The notes beneath the pieces are model-generated. The model saw nothing but the letters and a program-made list of their open reading frames with translations, had not been told where the DNA came from and did no database searches. From positions 62,001 through 126,000 of the forward strand of contig JAJIRX010000681.1 in NCBI GenBank assembly GCA_023853785.1: a DNA stretch of 64,000 nt. Direction: 5' to 3'. Position numbers and translations under genes: made by a program. Below are positions 13,011-26,644 of the stretch, piece after piece (the first letter of the stretch is position 1; each line of letters starts with the position of its first letter). This DNA comes from Psilocybe azurescens (taxonomy: Eukaryota > Basidiomycota > Agaricomycetes > Agaricales > Agrocybaceae).

Positions 13011-14278
13011 GGTAATGAAACGACGTAGGGTGTTTGTGAGCCGGGTATGAGAGTACGAAGACGCCAGACAGTGCGATGGGGGTAAATGAAAAGATGAGAA
13101 GACTGCCTCGAAGATATCGTCAGTAGCTTTATAGAGAATATAGTTGCAATAGGAGGCCCCGTTTCTTGATCAGGAGAAACTGTAATGACGTGCGGTAGGG
13201 ATATTGACGATGACTAGCAGGCTGCGGACAAATATCGATACAGACCAACGACACACGACACAAAAATCTTGATTTCCATTGTGCAAACTGGTATAACAAG
13301 ATCTAGACCCGGCAAGAGAATCACTGAGGTATAATGACAAAATTGAAAATAGTGATCGACTTGACCAAAAAACTAGTCAAGTCCGCCTTCTGTGTTGCAT
13401 CTCCCATATTTCTTCTTCTCCATACGGGACGCGTCCTCTCGCACCCAAGCCGGTACCTTGGTATGTCGTCGCTCCAAGGACGGTATACTCCCACAAATTG
13501 GAGAGAGCGGCGGATTGACATTCCCATGCAGGATGAAAGGAAACACCAGAAAAGCAAAGCAGCACTAAGAATGCCATCAGCCAAGTATGTCAGGGAGCCC
13601 CGACCGCAAGATGTGTCTCACAAAAGCAAGGCAAAACAGCCATTACGGGCACCAATTGTGCAACGCTGCTCTGAGAAGAAGTGACGGTCATGGTAGTTGG
13701 GTGGTGAGAGCTATTAAGGGAAAGTTAATAAGCGGATCCAAATCCCTGTCTCCGTTACCCTCATCTAGATACGGCATCCCCGTAAATGACACTCTAATTG
13801 AATTTGATGACCCAAGAGATGGTACACCTGGCTTACATACCGCACAAGCGAGACACGTTTGCCAGAGTACGCATATCTGGTACCGGGTGAACGCTCATTG
13901 GGCCAAGGTGACGTGACTGACGCGCCGGTGGACGGTGTTCCTTCAACAAACTGAGTTTAAGACGGAGAATGAATTCTTTGGGGCTATGAAGAGAAATTTG
14001 CGCCATCTGATAACACTCTACCCGTCTCTGCCACCCCACAGCTCCCTGGGGCCGATTTCACCTGTTTGCGCCAGTATAATCCATAAAATGTGAGTCCAAA
14101 TCCTATCGCCTGTTGTTTCGGGTTTGGTGCACCCAGATCATTGGAAATCCAACACAACGGTAGCGTTTGTAGATTGGCTTCGACAGATTCGGACGCTATC
14201 CACTGTTTCGGTTTTCCCACTACCATCACATCCTTCTCTATATCTCATTCTTTTCCTCCTTCCTCCTCTAGAGAACGA
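13011..14278. other. Intergenic region, divergent promoters
   Basis: About 1.27 kb between divergently transcribed genes. It should contain the promoter of the secreted-protein gene (left) and of the metal transporter (right). A pyrimidine-rich run (about 14236-14272) lies just before the transporter start, as is typical of fungal transcription starts. An open frame at 13334-13684 (+) has no recognisable features and was not called as a gene. Confidence 0.5.
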
Positions 14279-16196
14279 TGGTCGAAGGCAGCAGCACCCC
14301 CTCAGAGCCAGACACGAGTGGTTCCAAGGTTCGTCTGGTATTTTGTTTCTTACGAGTCATTTTACAATTTCGTCACGCTCACAATGGGGATTAGTATGTC
14401 TCCTCCGACACAGTGGTACCAGATGTAGATGTAGAGAGGGCCTCTGGCTCGACCAGTCTCATACCCATCGACCCCTTTCAATTTCGCGATGGAATTGTTA
14501 CAAACGAAGAAATTGCTGACCTTCGTCGTCGCAAAAGGGCAAGGCAGTCGCAAAGTATCAATCTCGGCAAAATAACGTCAGTGATCAGCACGAACTCCAA
14601 CTTTCACCTTAATTTAAATCGCATCATCAGCTCATCGAGGCATTGTTGAAGCCTATGGAAGAGCACACGGAAGATGCGAAGGCTGAAGAAGAAGCGGCTC
14701 GACTGCCTGTCGGTCTTCTAGTCATGTTCACTATGATCAGCCTTTTAACCTCTAGATTCGCAGGTTAAGATTGCCATCTATGCTAGTCTAATATCTAATT
14801 TCGCTCTATGCGTTCTGCAAAGTAAGTCCGAGACGATACATGCCAGTATACAAATTATGATAATCGTTAATCAGTGTATGCCGCCATCTCGTCCTTGTCC
14901 TTGTCTCTCTTGGCTACTGGAATCGACTCTGTCTTTGACATTGGGAGTAACATCCTCCTGTTCTGGCTGCATCGAAAAGCTGTCAAGCTTGATGGAAATA
15001 AATGGCCAGTCGGAGGAGCTCGTCTTGAGACGATAGGAAACATTGTTTACGGTAAGCACTAGATAAAATGGTGCGGCATCCGTACTGATTCCCTTTTTCT
15101 CAGGCTTTCTGTGAGTTCTGGCCTCGCAACCTCAAAAGCCGCCTCTGAGTCGAATTTTAAAGCATGGGATCAGTCAATCTCGTGGTTATCGTAGAATCCA
15201 TTCGCAGTCTGATAACCAAGGAAGGGAACGAGTTGGCCCCATTTCATCTTCCATCAATTATTGCCGTTTCTGCAGCTCTTGGTGAATTTCATATGCTATA
15301 TGATATTCAATCTATTAAACCACTTCGTTTCTAGCCGTCAAGTTGCTACTCTTCTTGTACAGTTACTCCATACGAAGTAAATCCAGTCAAGTACAAGTTC
15401 TCTGGCAGGATCATCGAAACGACCTTTGGATCAATGCGTTTGGTTCGTGCGATTCTTCACAAAGCACACCTAAATTCTCATCGGATCGGAAAAAATAGGC
15501 ATTCTCATGTCGACTGGAGGGAGTAAACTCCGCTGGTGTTCGTCATCTTTTTAATCCGCCTCCGTGCTGCGGGTTCTGAACTTTTTCGCACAGATCTCGA
15601 CCCCATGGGTGCCATCATCGTGCGTGCTCTTACATGCGGCATTACGTTGTCAATTTTCTTCTGACTCGGAACGTGCTACAGATTGCCTTGGGTGTCATTA
15701 TTTCCTGGGGAAGGACGATATACTCAGAATTCGAGCTCCTCGCCGGAAAATCAGCACCACACGATTTCTTGCAGTTGCTTATTTATAAATGTGTGACCTT
15801 CACGGATGCCATCGAAAAAGTGGATACCGTCCGTGCATATCATGTCCGTAAAATCCATATTTTCATCTACCCACATACTAATTCAATGCGTTTATAGTCT
15901 GGGCCTGTGCGTTGATTGCATGCTTCGAGGGTTTAGTAGACTGACCCTCTCTTTTTAAAGGACTATTTTGTTGAAGTGGATATCGTTATGGATGAAAATA
16001 CCCCACTCTGGAAGGCGCACGACGTCAGTCAGCAATTGCAAGACAAAATCGAAGTTCTTCCCAACGTCGAAAGGGCGTTTGTACACGTAGATCATGAATG
16101 GACTCATGTGCCCGTACGTATCATAATCGTTGACCCCCTTTGACATATCTAACCTTCACACAGGAGCATCGAAAGGCTCCAAAAAGCACTGTATAA
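14279..16196 (+). CDS. Cation diffusion facilitator, Mn2+-type (CDF/MTP family)
   Basis: This is a proton-coupled exporter of divalent metal from the cytosol into a compartment or out of the cell. Exon 1 encodes MVEGSSTPSEPDTSGSK. Exon 2 carries a charged cytosolic N-terminus (IPIDPFQFRDGIV; EEIADLRRRKRARQ). Membrane segments include IYASLISNFALC, VYAAISSLSLSLLATGIDSVFDIGSN and GSVNLVVIVESIRSLI. Helix II has D-x-x-x-D (DSVFD) and helix V has DHRND. Acidic residues at both sites are the signature of the Mn-CDF subgroup, whereas Zn-CDFs have HxxxD. Later parts are DPMGAIIIALGVIISWG and a cytosolic C-terminal domain (VEVDIVMDENTPLWKAHD; VERAFVHVDHEW). It ends EHRKAPKSTV, with the stop TAA at 16194. 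About ten short introns interrupt the gene. Confidence 0.88.
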
Positions 16197-17688
16197 TGAC
16201 ACTATGATGACTCTTTTAACTATAATGATATTGAGGGCACCGTACGCACCGTACGCACTGTCTTTTTAATTTAAGGCAAACATTTTTGGATATAGAATAA
16301 TAATATATCTTCCGGGTCTTTGATACATGAGTGCCAGACCGTATTGCATTGGAGGTATATACGCGGTCTTGCGAAAGACAGAAGATGATAGTCTTCTCTT
16401 CTACATAGATTCGTGGTGCACTTCATTAACACATACGCGGGTCAATTTTCTCCCTCTTCTTCGAATTGTATGACATCTATGGGCTGAATAGGAGAGAAAT
16501 TCACACATGTGGGTCTGTAAGAGGCCCATACATATGCATGCATGATGTGTGTCATCGGATGTGCGTAATATTCTCCCATCCTAAAACAAAACCCAAGCAC
16601 TGACTCGGAGCATTACTATGAGGCTGATACCGAGGAGCTGTTCGCCGCGTGGCTTCAAGATCCGATTCCTTGGCTTTGGAGGACGTGAGGGAGGAGTGGA
16701 GATGTGAGGAGTTAATGTCTTGATGTGAACAAGACTAGACACATTTGGGGCTTGCACATCCAAAGAACTGGGGCGATTGTCACAATCGATTTTTGTCGGG
16801 GATTGGTCGCGGGAGACTGTCTTTGACATTCCGTGAGATTGTTAATTTACCCGTCAGAAAAAACCTGGGGTTCGAGGTTACTCAGCCTGCCATGGGTAGC
16901 CCGCACTGTCAAGCCGATTTCGCGATGAAGAATGGAATTGGGTTTCGAATTTGACTGGGCGAATCGAACTTGACTAAACCCCTATTAGTAGGCTTACTTT
17001 CCTCTACCTCAATCCCCAAAGTACTTATACTTGCTGTGCATTGTATGGATGGGCTTCAGGTCGCCGTCGACACACTGTCTCGTCGGGTTGTAATCCAGCC
17101 ATCGAATTGGACTGAGCAAACAAACACACAAGCGCGACGACAAGTCTCAGCAGTCCACCCGGAACACCCGTAAAAGAAGACACCTTTCGCTGGCAGAATG
17201 GGTCGATGGTTGTGATGTTGATAGTGTTCATATTCGCAGCAGAGGCGATATTTCTGGGGTGGTTCTATGGGCCTGCACTAGTGAAAGCCATTGGACAGTA
17301 CACAAAGAAAGAGAAAAGAGGTAGTTGCGGGCAGCGGGAGAAAACAGAAATATAATGAGTTGGTTACGTCAGAGTAGCAGCAGTCCTGATTTGGAAGTTG
17401 AGACCGCTGGAGGGCTTGAACCATCGGCGGCTGTGTATATACACTCGAGCTCTTTTGCTATACAACTCTACCTCTCTCATCGTCCCTCCCTTTTCTCCCT
17501 TTCTCCCTCTTTTTCTTCATATATCTTCTAGATATCCTTTTACCTTAACTCTCCTCTGTCTTCGTCCTTCTTCTCCCCATTTTGTTTACAGAAAGGGGCA
17601 CCCATTTCTAGCCTACTGGTCCAGTCTCTTTCGACGCGACACACTGTTCCAAGAGCCTCAATCCGTTCTCTGAAGCCGCATTCTAGAC
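16197..17688. other. Intergenic region with upstream part of the kinase gene
   Basis: About 1.5 kb without a convincing gene. A short direct repeat (ACCGTACGC twice) lies around 16240-16258. A minus-strand open frame at 16581-16829 has a weak hydrophobic end but no family features. The right half should contain the kinase promoter and 5' UTR. Confidence 0.5.
17432..17600 (+). promoter_or_regulatory. Probable core promoter of the STE20-type kinase
   Basis: A TATATA-like element (near 17435-17441) is followed by a long pyrimidine tract of C and T runs from about 17462 to 17521, 170-230 bp before the start codon. CT-rich tracts often mark transcription starts in filamentous fungi. The assignment rests on position and composition only. 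Confidence 0.45.
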
Positions 17689-19846
<2,158 letters not shown>

Positions 19847-20108
19847 TGCAACTACGTTTCTAGGACCCCGGTTGAAGCATACAACACCATCCATCCGACT
19901 TTTTTCATATCCGGAATCGCTGCTGGCCTTGTGCGGAAACCTTCCTAACAATAACATGCAATCTGTTCTTGTTATCCATCCATCCTCATCCTCATTGCTT
20001 TCTGTATTTTTTTTTGTATATCAACTCGTCCACATCCAATGTTACTTAGTCACAAATAAAATAAAGAAACTGGAATAATGCCAAAGGAGGGCTAGGATTA
20101 TCATTATG

Positions 20109-23100
20109 TCATGAAGTTGTTGTACCATCGACCTGGACAGTGCGTTTCTTCTTTTTGGCTGGTGTTTTCTTCTTCGTTCGAACCACCTTGATTGGCTCAA
20201 CCGGAGGTTCATCCGGAATCTCGTATTCGGAAAACGATGGTATCAATCGAACTGGCGTGGCATAACCACTCGGCAAGGCGGATGTGGGCTGCGAACCTGC
20301 TTGCAATCGAGGAGGAGTCGCTCCTACAGGCATTTCGCCATCTCTCTCTATCGTGAACGAGTCCGAGGAGAATGTGTGTGAATTAGTCCTCAGGGAAGGA
20401 ATCTTGCTGTTGGAGTAGCCTGGAGTACGCAAGAATCAACAGGGCTAATATATGCAAAGGAACTGCGATCTCTTACTAGGCATTGGAGGCATGTCCTCTA
20501 AATGGACGACTGGTATAGAATCGACATCATCGATTGGCTTCGGTCTATCATCAACAATGTAGTAAGGATCGTCCCGCAGTTGTGCAAGTCGCTCCGCTTT
20601 CCGCTAAAGTGAAGATTGTCAATTGGTTAAATAGATCTACTCAAAGGACAAATAGGATGTGTACCTTCTCTTGCTGTGCCTTATCTTCGGGTGACTCATT
20701 TTCCGACTCCAAGGGAGTGAGCACTACTCGATCTCCGCTATCCTTAACTGTTTTCTTTTTGCTTGACGATGCGGCCACTTCTTTCCCTTTCCCCTTCTTG
20801 ATTTTTCTTTTTTCTTCTCTCCCGTTTCTTCTTCCAACTTCTCTGAATGTACCTGTGAGGCTACTTCTCGAGGTGGAGGGACTATCCACGCCTCAAGGTC
20901 CAGGCCATCAGGTATAGCAACACTGGCCTGTGCGTTCGCTGCCACAGGATTGAGTTCATAGACACTGAAGAGCGGTTGGATGAGGTATAAGCTTTTGGGG
21001 AATCGAGGGTCGTCTGGCTGGCCAAATCCGTCAAGCATCGATGAGCCAGCTAACGATCCAGATGCGGTAAGGTCCAATTTTGGGCGATAGGAATTCAGAT
21101 CAGCCTGTATGAAGACGAATAGTTCTACAGTATTTGCAGCCTGCAAAAGGAGGTTTAGTACGATGAAAAGGAAAGCAGACAAATAATTATGCCGTACTCT
21201 TTCTTGGACTTCAATGTACTGACTCCCTGCAAATTCCTGGGTGCGATTCAGAATTGATTCGACGACTTGCTTGACTTCAGGCAAGCTATCGTCATCCCAT
21301 TGTTGAGCCAGCTCAGAAGCCCATAGACCAAATATTTTTGTCGCTGCCTGAATATATACTGCAATAATATCAGGCGAAAGATTATCTATATCTGGTTGCA
21401 AAAGATATGGCAATAGCTTTTCCGGGCTCGGATAACTCCCTGTGAATGTGTGTCAATCCATATAGTCAAAGAATTGAAGGAGTCAACTTACAAACAATAT
21501 TCCCCGCATATCCAGGCTGCTGCCCAAAGCACCTCCGAGCAGCTACCAGCTTCGCCAGCGTTTCTAATAATTGCGTCGTCGCTCAGCAAAGTATACATGA
21601 GCTTAACAGCATATCCTCTGACCCCGCGTACCCTCCCAACAATATCCACGAGTTGATCCCGGATTTCAGAACCGACATCGACATTTGCGACATGCGCCAA
21701 GTCAACTAGGACGGATAGGTACCATTCGAAATTCGTGACAGTCTCGTAAGTTGACTGTGAGCACAGAGCTAAGATCCTCTGAGCTAAAGTGAGGCGATAC
21801 GCAGGTGATTGGCTTGGAGACAGAGAGTTGGGAATGCTCGAAGTTGCAGCTGAAGCGTGTTGAAATAGTGACTCGGTAGCAGATTGTGGGGCGGAGGAGG
21901 GATCTCTGACAAGATGAGCCAATAGCTGTTGAACGATCGATTGCAAATTACTGCGGTTGGCCTGCATATTACGGTTAATTATTAGCGCTGACCATGCAGA
22001 GCTGAACACTAGGTTTCACCATTGCTGAAAGGAGGTCTAATGCTCTCATACGAATACTGATATCTTGATCATTAACGCTCGCTAAGATGGTATCTTGATA
22101 TTCCGTTATTAAATGAGGATGTGTGGGGACAATCTTTGCCATGGCAAGTAAAGATATATACTTCACTAAGAACCAGCATAAGCCATATGGGGCATTGGGT
22201 ATGTAGAATGAAAGACTCACAATTCTGATCGGAGTCTTGAATGAAGTTGGCCAGCTTAGAAACACAAGTCCTTGCCAAAGAATCACCAGAAGGTCCTTGG
22301 AGCATTCCTCCAATGATGCAGGTATGCACACATTCGTATAAAAGTGAGATAGCCGGTGTTGTTGAAATAAGTTCGGTTATGGGCGGTTGTAGCTTCTTAA
22401 CCAGCCGAGGCTCGTGAGGGGACAAGGATCCAAACTGGAAGGATGAATTAGGTCGAGAAATATGATATCAACGATAAACATACTAATTTGATGATTTTGA
22501 TGAGCATCCAGTTGTTGGTCGAGGACGTAAGTAGATGAAATAGCTGTGGTGCCAGTGACAAATAGTCCGTTGGATTGCGGCGCGTAAGCTCGCAGAGAAC
22601 ATTGACCGTTGCGGCGACCACGGCTGTGCGTATGGTTCAATTTTTCCTACTAGCATATTGAGGAGATCGCTCACAAGGATCAGGGTCTGTGAGCTTTTCT
22701 TCTAGACGTGTTCGAGCTTGAGAGATAGCTTCGGGGTATTTCACGAGTGTCTTGTATAGCGCCAGTATCGCTCGCTTCCGGATATTAGGGCGCGAGTGGT
22801 TTAGCATTGCGATGAGTTCAGGGGTGATATCCCTGGCAAGCTCTGGAGTAACTATGTGCGATAGACCATCCAAGGTGACAGCAATATCTGCAGGCGTGGA
22901 GCTCAAATCCTAATGAATTGGTGAATTAAGAAAATGACAGAAGACCCATAAAATCATACCTTCTTCAGAGAATTGGTCGTAAGCATGAGTACGTCCGTAT
23001 CTTGTTCGAATGATTGTGCAGCAGCCAGGTAGCCTATACTCTTGAGATGTACTTTGGAAGACGACATAACCTCCACAACGTGAAACGAAGCCCAACTCAT

Positions 23101-23339
23101 GTCATAACCCAGCATGTCCAGCTTTATTAGGAGGATACCAGTGGGATAAATAAGGCTTTTTAAAGGTAATTAAATGCACGCACAAATGTAAGTTTGAGAA
23201 CCGCGCCAGCTTTCAACTCCATGTCATCAGTCTTGATCTCATGTCGGATCTCATCGACAGCCTTCGCAATGAATTTAGCTTCATCTTTCTTGTTGGCGCG
23301 TAAACCTCGAATGAGATCCTGTAGTGTCCGTTCCCACAT
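20109..23339 (-). CDS. APL5: AP-3 adaptor complex subunit delta
   Basis: This is the large subunit of the AP-3 coat, which sorts cargo from Golgi/endosome to the vacuole. The start at 23339 gives MWERTLQDLIRGLRANKKDE, the conserved N-terminus of delta adaptins. Adaptin HEAT-repeat segments follow: MELKAGAVLKLT, YDMSWASFHVVEVMSSSKVH, IGYLAAAQSF, DVLMLTTNSLKKDL, ALDGLSHIVTPELARD and RPNIRKRAILALYK. The middle part (FEWYLSVLVDLAHVANVDVG; YCPDIIAVYIQAATKIF) is also typical. The C-terminal hinge is Lys-rich (EKKKEKSRRGKGKKWP) and ends PAKKKKRTVQVDGTTTS with a stop at 20109. Seven or more short introns split it. Tail-to-tail with the kinase gene, 262 bp apart. Confidence 0.93.
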
Positions 23340-23844
23340 TCAGGTTAGCGATCCAGAAAAACAGATGGCACGAGAGGCTTGCGATGTTTGAGCAGTAGGC
23401 CAAAGAAAGGAATGGGTTATGTACTCCAAACAATCCACGGTAAATGTGAGCACTGAGCTGAGTCGCTAAGCACTCGGCGACACTTGAGACAAATCAATGA
23501 CGACTTGTAAGTTGTAGAGATCCCGTGATCCATTTCCAATTACGGTTACCGCTGTCTATGTGCGCAGTCGCCGACGTCAAGCATTCCGACGGGCGTCTCT
23601 TACAGTCAAACCCTCGAAGCTTCAAAGTTCATGAACTTGGGGAGCCAACCAACATTGTCGTAACGCTCTGATCTTGTATATAGTTGTCAACTGGAAACAC
23701 CCAAGGAAACACTTCTCAACTCGCTAAAGTGTATGTACATCAGTTGCCGTAGTATACTCACGATTGGTCGACACGGCGCTCACCTTGTTTTAAAGCAGCA
23801 TAATTTGGGAGCGATTGTCTTGGGCAACCCATTCACTCTGGCGA
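23340..23844. promoter_or_regulatory. Divergent promoter region between AP-3 delta and the RhoGEF
   Basis: A 505-bp spacer separates two divergent start codons and must hold both promoters. No clear TATA box or palindromic operator was recognised. Confidence 0.4.
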
Positions 23845-25837
23845 ATGCTTTGGTCATTCAAACGTTTCATCAATTTTACTTTAAATGCTGTTAGAACTCG
23901 TGTCCAATCCCCTCTAATAACTCAAGCCCATAACGAATCCGAACATCCACCAGAAGAATTTGTCTTCTATCCTCCAAAAATCAAGGTCACAAAACCAGAA
24001 TCAGAACAAATCGCGTCTCAACTATGTCAATGCGGTTACCAACGACTTGAATTTTGTCCATATTGCGAATACGATCAGTCGGTTCAAGTGGAAGGATCCA
24101 TTTCTTTGGAGAATGGGCCATCTTCTCCAGATATCGATGGACCACTCAATTATGCCCAGATGGATGGCTCAGATGGTCCCTCTCGACCTCGCAAGCTACG
24201 AAAAATAAAATCTGACTACCCACGAACACAGCACGAAATTCTGGACCAGGAAGTCGTTATAGCAGCACGGCCCAACTCTATCCTTTCCAATCATTCCAGA
24301 ACACCGCTTTTAAATAATGGTCTGCAGCCAAAATCGAATTATCTTCCACTTTCGCCCAGAGCAGAGAACTCCAAAGAAGTTGGAAAAACGAGGAAGACGA
24401 CAACGGTCAGACTCTTTACCGAGCCCTTCGATGTTATATTCGACATTCAGCGACATATCGGATGGTTCGTATCCTCAACGTCCTATTAAAACTGTAAAAT
24501 CAAAATCATTCTTGAATGTAAGTTGAATTTTATTCTTATTCTACCAAGATGGCCAATTGTTCAATGCCATGACGGTGTCTAAGTCCAAAAGTCTCCGTTC
24601 ATTTGGCCCACGTCCAGATCCTATTTCCAAGAGCATCGAAACAGACGCTCTTGTAGCTCTAGCATGGACAGGGCAAACATCTCCTAGTTCGTCACACTTC
24701 ACCACACCAAGTTCCGATGGCTCTGTTTCTCCTTCGTACTTTGGATCTGGTTCATTTTTACTATCTCCTACCGATCAGATTTCCTCCTGTTCTCCAATAA
24801 TATCCCATCCATCGACGGCTGGTACGCCGAATGAAAAACACCGGTCTGTCCTCCGCAAGCAAAAAGACCCCAATGACCCCAAGTTCATTCCTTCTAGGCC
24901 CTGGACTCTTGCAATGGTGATAACAGATGATGGTATTACAGATGAAAGACTTGTAAATGACTTGGAGCATATGAGAATCAAAGACACGACCGTCGATGCA
25001 TCAATCATACCCGACAGATATCCTCTTGCGCAAGGTTTCCCTCCTGATTATCATACGCAACTTTACGACTCACTGGCCGAATATCCCCTCCAATCCGGTG
25101 AAATGATACCAGATCCCATTCCTCCATCCGATTCGTCTTGGACTTCTGCTCGTCATGCATTACTACTCTGTCGAGAACTAGTTCGTACAGAACGTCGCTA
25201 TCTCGCATCTCTCAAGATACTGATCACGAACGGAACAAATACTCCTCCTCCTCCCCAAATGCTCCCGTACTTGCCCTGCCTTATATCAGTAAGCGACTCT
25301 ATGTTGACACTTATGCAGGAGAATCCAAGTGTTCAAGGCGTGTCGCAAGCGTTTTTAACTTGCAAGGATCAGTTGGGGGAAGCATTTGTTAGCTGGTGCA
25401 GTGTCGTTGGTCATTTTTGATTCCGATGACGGTGTCAAGCACAAAAGCAGCTCAGAAGAAACTACAGACACTCATCCAAAACACATACATCCCGCGGCAT
25501 CACTACGAGGTCTTTCCACAGAGAGCATTCTACCCATTGTCGTGACAGAACCCAACAAGATACGCAAAAATAGCAAAGCAAGACCTAGTGTTCGAGACTT
25601 GGCAATTTTGCCAACTCAGCGCATCATGCGCTATGTACTAATATTCAAAGGTACATACAGCTCTTTCCAAAGCTCTCCCTATATTGATCTCCGACTTCTT
25701 TAGAGCTCCATGCTCTTACTCCCGCATCGTATTCTTCGTTCTCTTTCGTTGAGTTTGCAGTTCAAGCTGCCGAATTGATAGCTCAGTCGGCCGACATGGC
25801 TCAAGGACATACAGCCTTCGTACAGTCGACCCACTAA
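23845..25837 (+). CDS. Dbl-homology (RhoGEF) domain protein
   Basis: Probable guanine-nucleotide exchange factor for a Rho-family GTPase, acting in cell polarity. The start is placed at ATG 23845 (MLWSFKRFINFTLNAVRTRV). A long disordered N-terminal half includes a small Cys cluster (CQCGYQRLEFCPYCEYD), possibly a zinc knuckle, and Ser/Pro-rich stretches (RRQRSDSLPSPSMLYS). The DH domain starts SWTSARHALLLCRELVRTERRYLASL. It continues through MQENPSVQGVSQAF and EAFVSWCSVVG to RDLAILPTQRIMRYVLIFKEL and a final helix (FVEFAVQAAELIAQSADMAQGH). It stops at 25835. No PH domain follows, which is unusual for classical Dbl proteins. Frame changes near 24320 can be solved by a 40-nt intron. The one at 25414-25418 (T5) looks like a one-base insertion. 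A 66-nt intron lies at 24518-24583. Confidence 0.75.
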
Positions 25838-26644
25838 TCGCCTGAATGTTTCCGCGATGTACAGTAAATTGCTTATTCTATACCACTTCAAAGGAATTGA
25901 CGCTTTTGTCGATCCCTGTCGTACATCGAGTTAGGGTATTAATCATTGGTACGTTCATTTCTTGATTAGGCTTTCCAATTTCTTGGTTAGGATACCAGAA
26001 TGCTAATATATCGCCCTCTAGACCCCTGGATCATGTTTACGCCTACAGAGTATTCGCCATTTATTCTTATCAACACGGCTCCTAGCTCTTCAGAGATTAG
26101 AGACCCCCGTAAGGCCCCATTTGCGCCACTTATACTGGAGTATCCCATCTTTGCTCCAAGAGATCTTTTTGTTACGTTTGAAAGTTGTAACTCCCATTTA
26201 TTCAGCCCCAAGATACGCGCAATTTGGACGCATCTCAGGCCAGTTTCCTGGCATCGCTTAATCATCATTATCATACAGGCTGGCAAATCGATTAGGCTGT
26301 TTGGAGTTGAGGCACACAGAGAGATGCACTACGCCTAAAGATTCGGTATCGGAAGATCTCACGGGTGACCTGGTGATGTGTGGAGTTCATAAAGCGGCCG
26401 TTCTTCTAATATGAGTATGCAAACCATTTGAATCGGACGACAGGTACATACACGTGTTATCATTTAGTGATAGAAACTGAGAAACTTTGGACAGATGTGG
26501 CACCCTTTCCCGTCAGCCCGACAAGGTGCGATTATATTACCCACGAACCATGCGAGAAATCTATCATCAATTAGAGCTTAAAATCTATTTAAATCCCGTC
26601 TAATGACCATTCGAGTATAATTACTTGCCCGCACTACTTCTGCA
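25838..26644. other. Intergenic region, no confident gene
   Basis: About 800 bp between the RhoGEF stop and the monooxygenase start. Overlapping open frames on both strands at 25987-26338 (99 and 112 codons) show no recognisable motif and no splice context. The segment presumably carries the RhoGEF 3' UTR and the monooxygenase promoter. Confidence 0.5.

Noticed and set aside
13334..13684. 116-codon open frame on the plus strand
   Set aside because: No start context, splice sites or motif; composition is like the surrounding spacer, and part of it is open on the opposite strand too.
16240..16258. ACCGTACGC direct repeat as a possible array
   Set aside because: Only two copies; no array or spacer structure.
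16581..16829. Minus-strand frame with a hydrophobic end
   Set aside because: Only a weak helix-like tail; no family features or splice pattern.
25987..26338. Overlapping 99- and 112-codon frames on both strands
   Set aside because: Neither shows a known motif. Overlap on both strands suggests chance openness.
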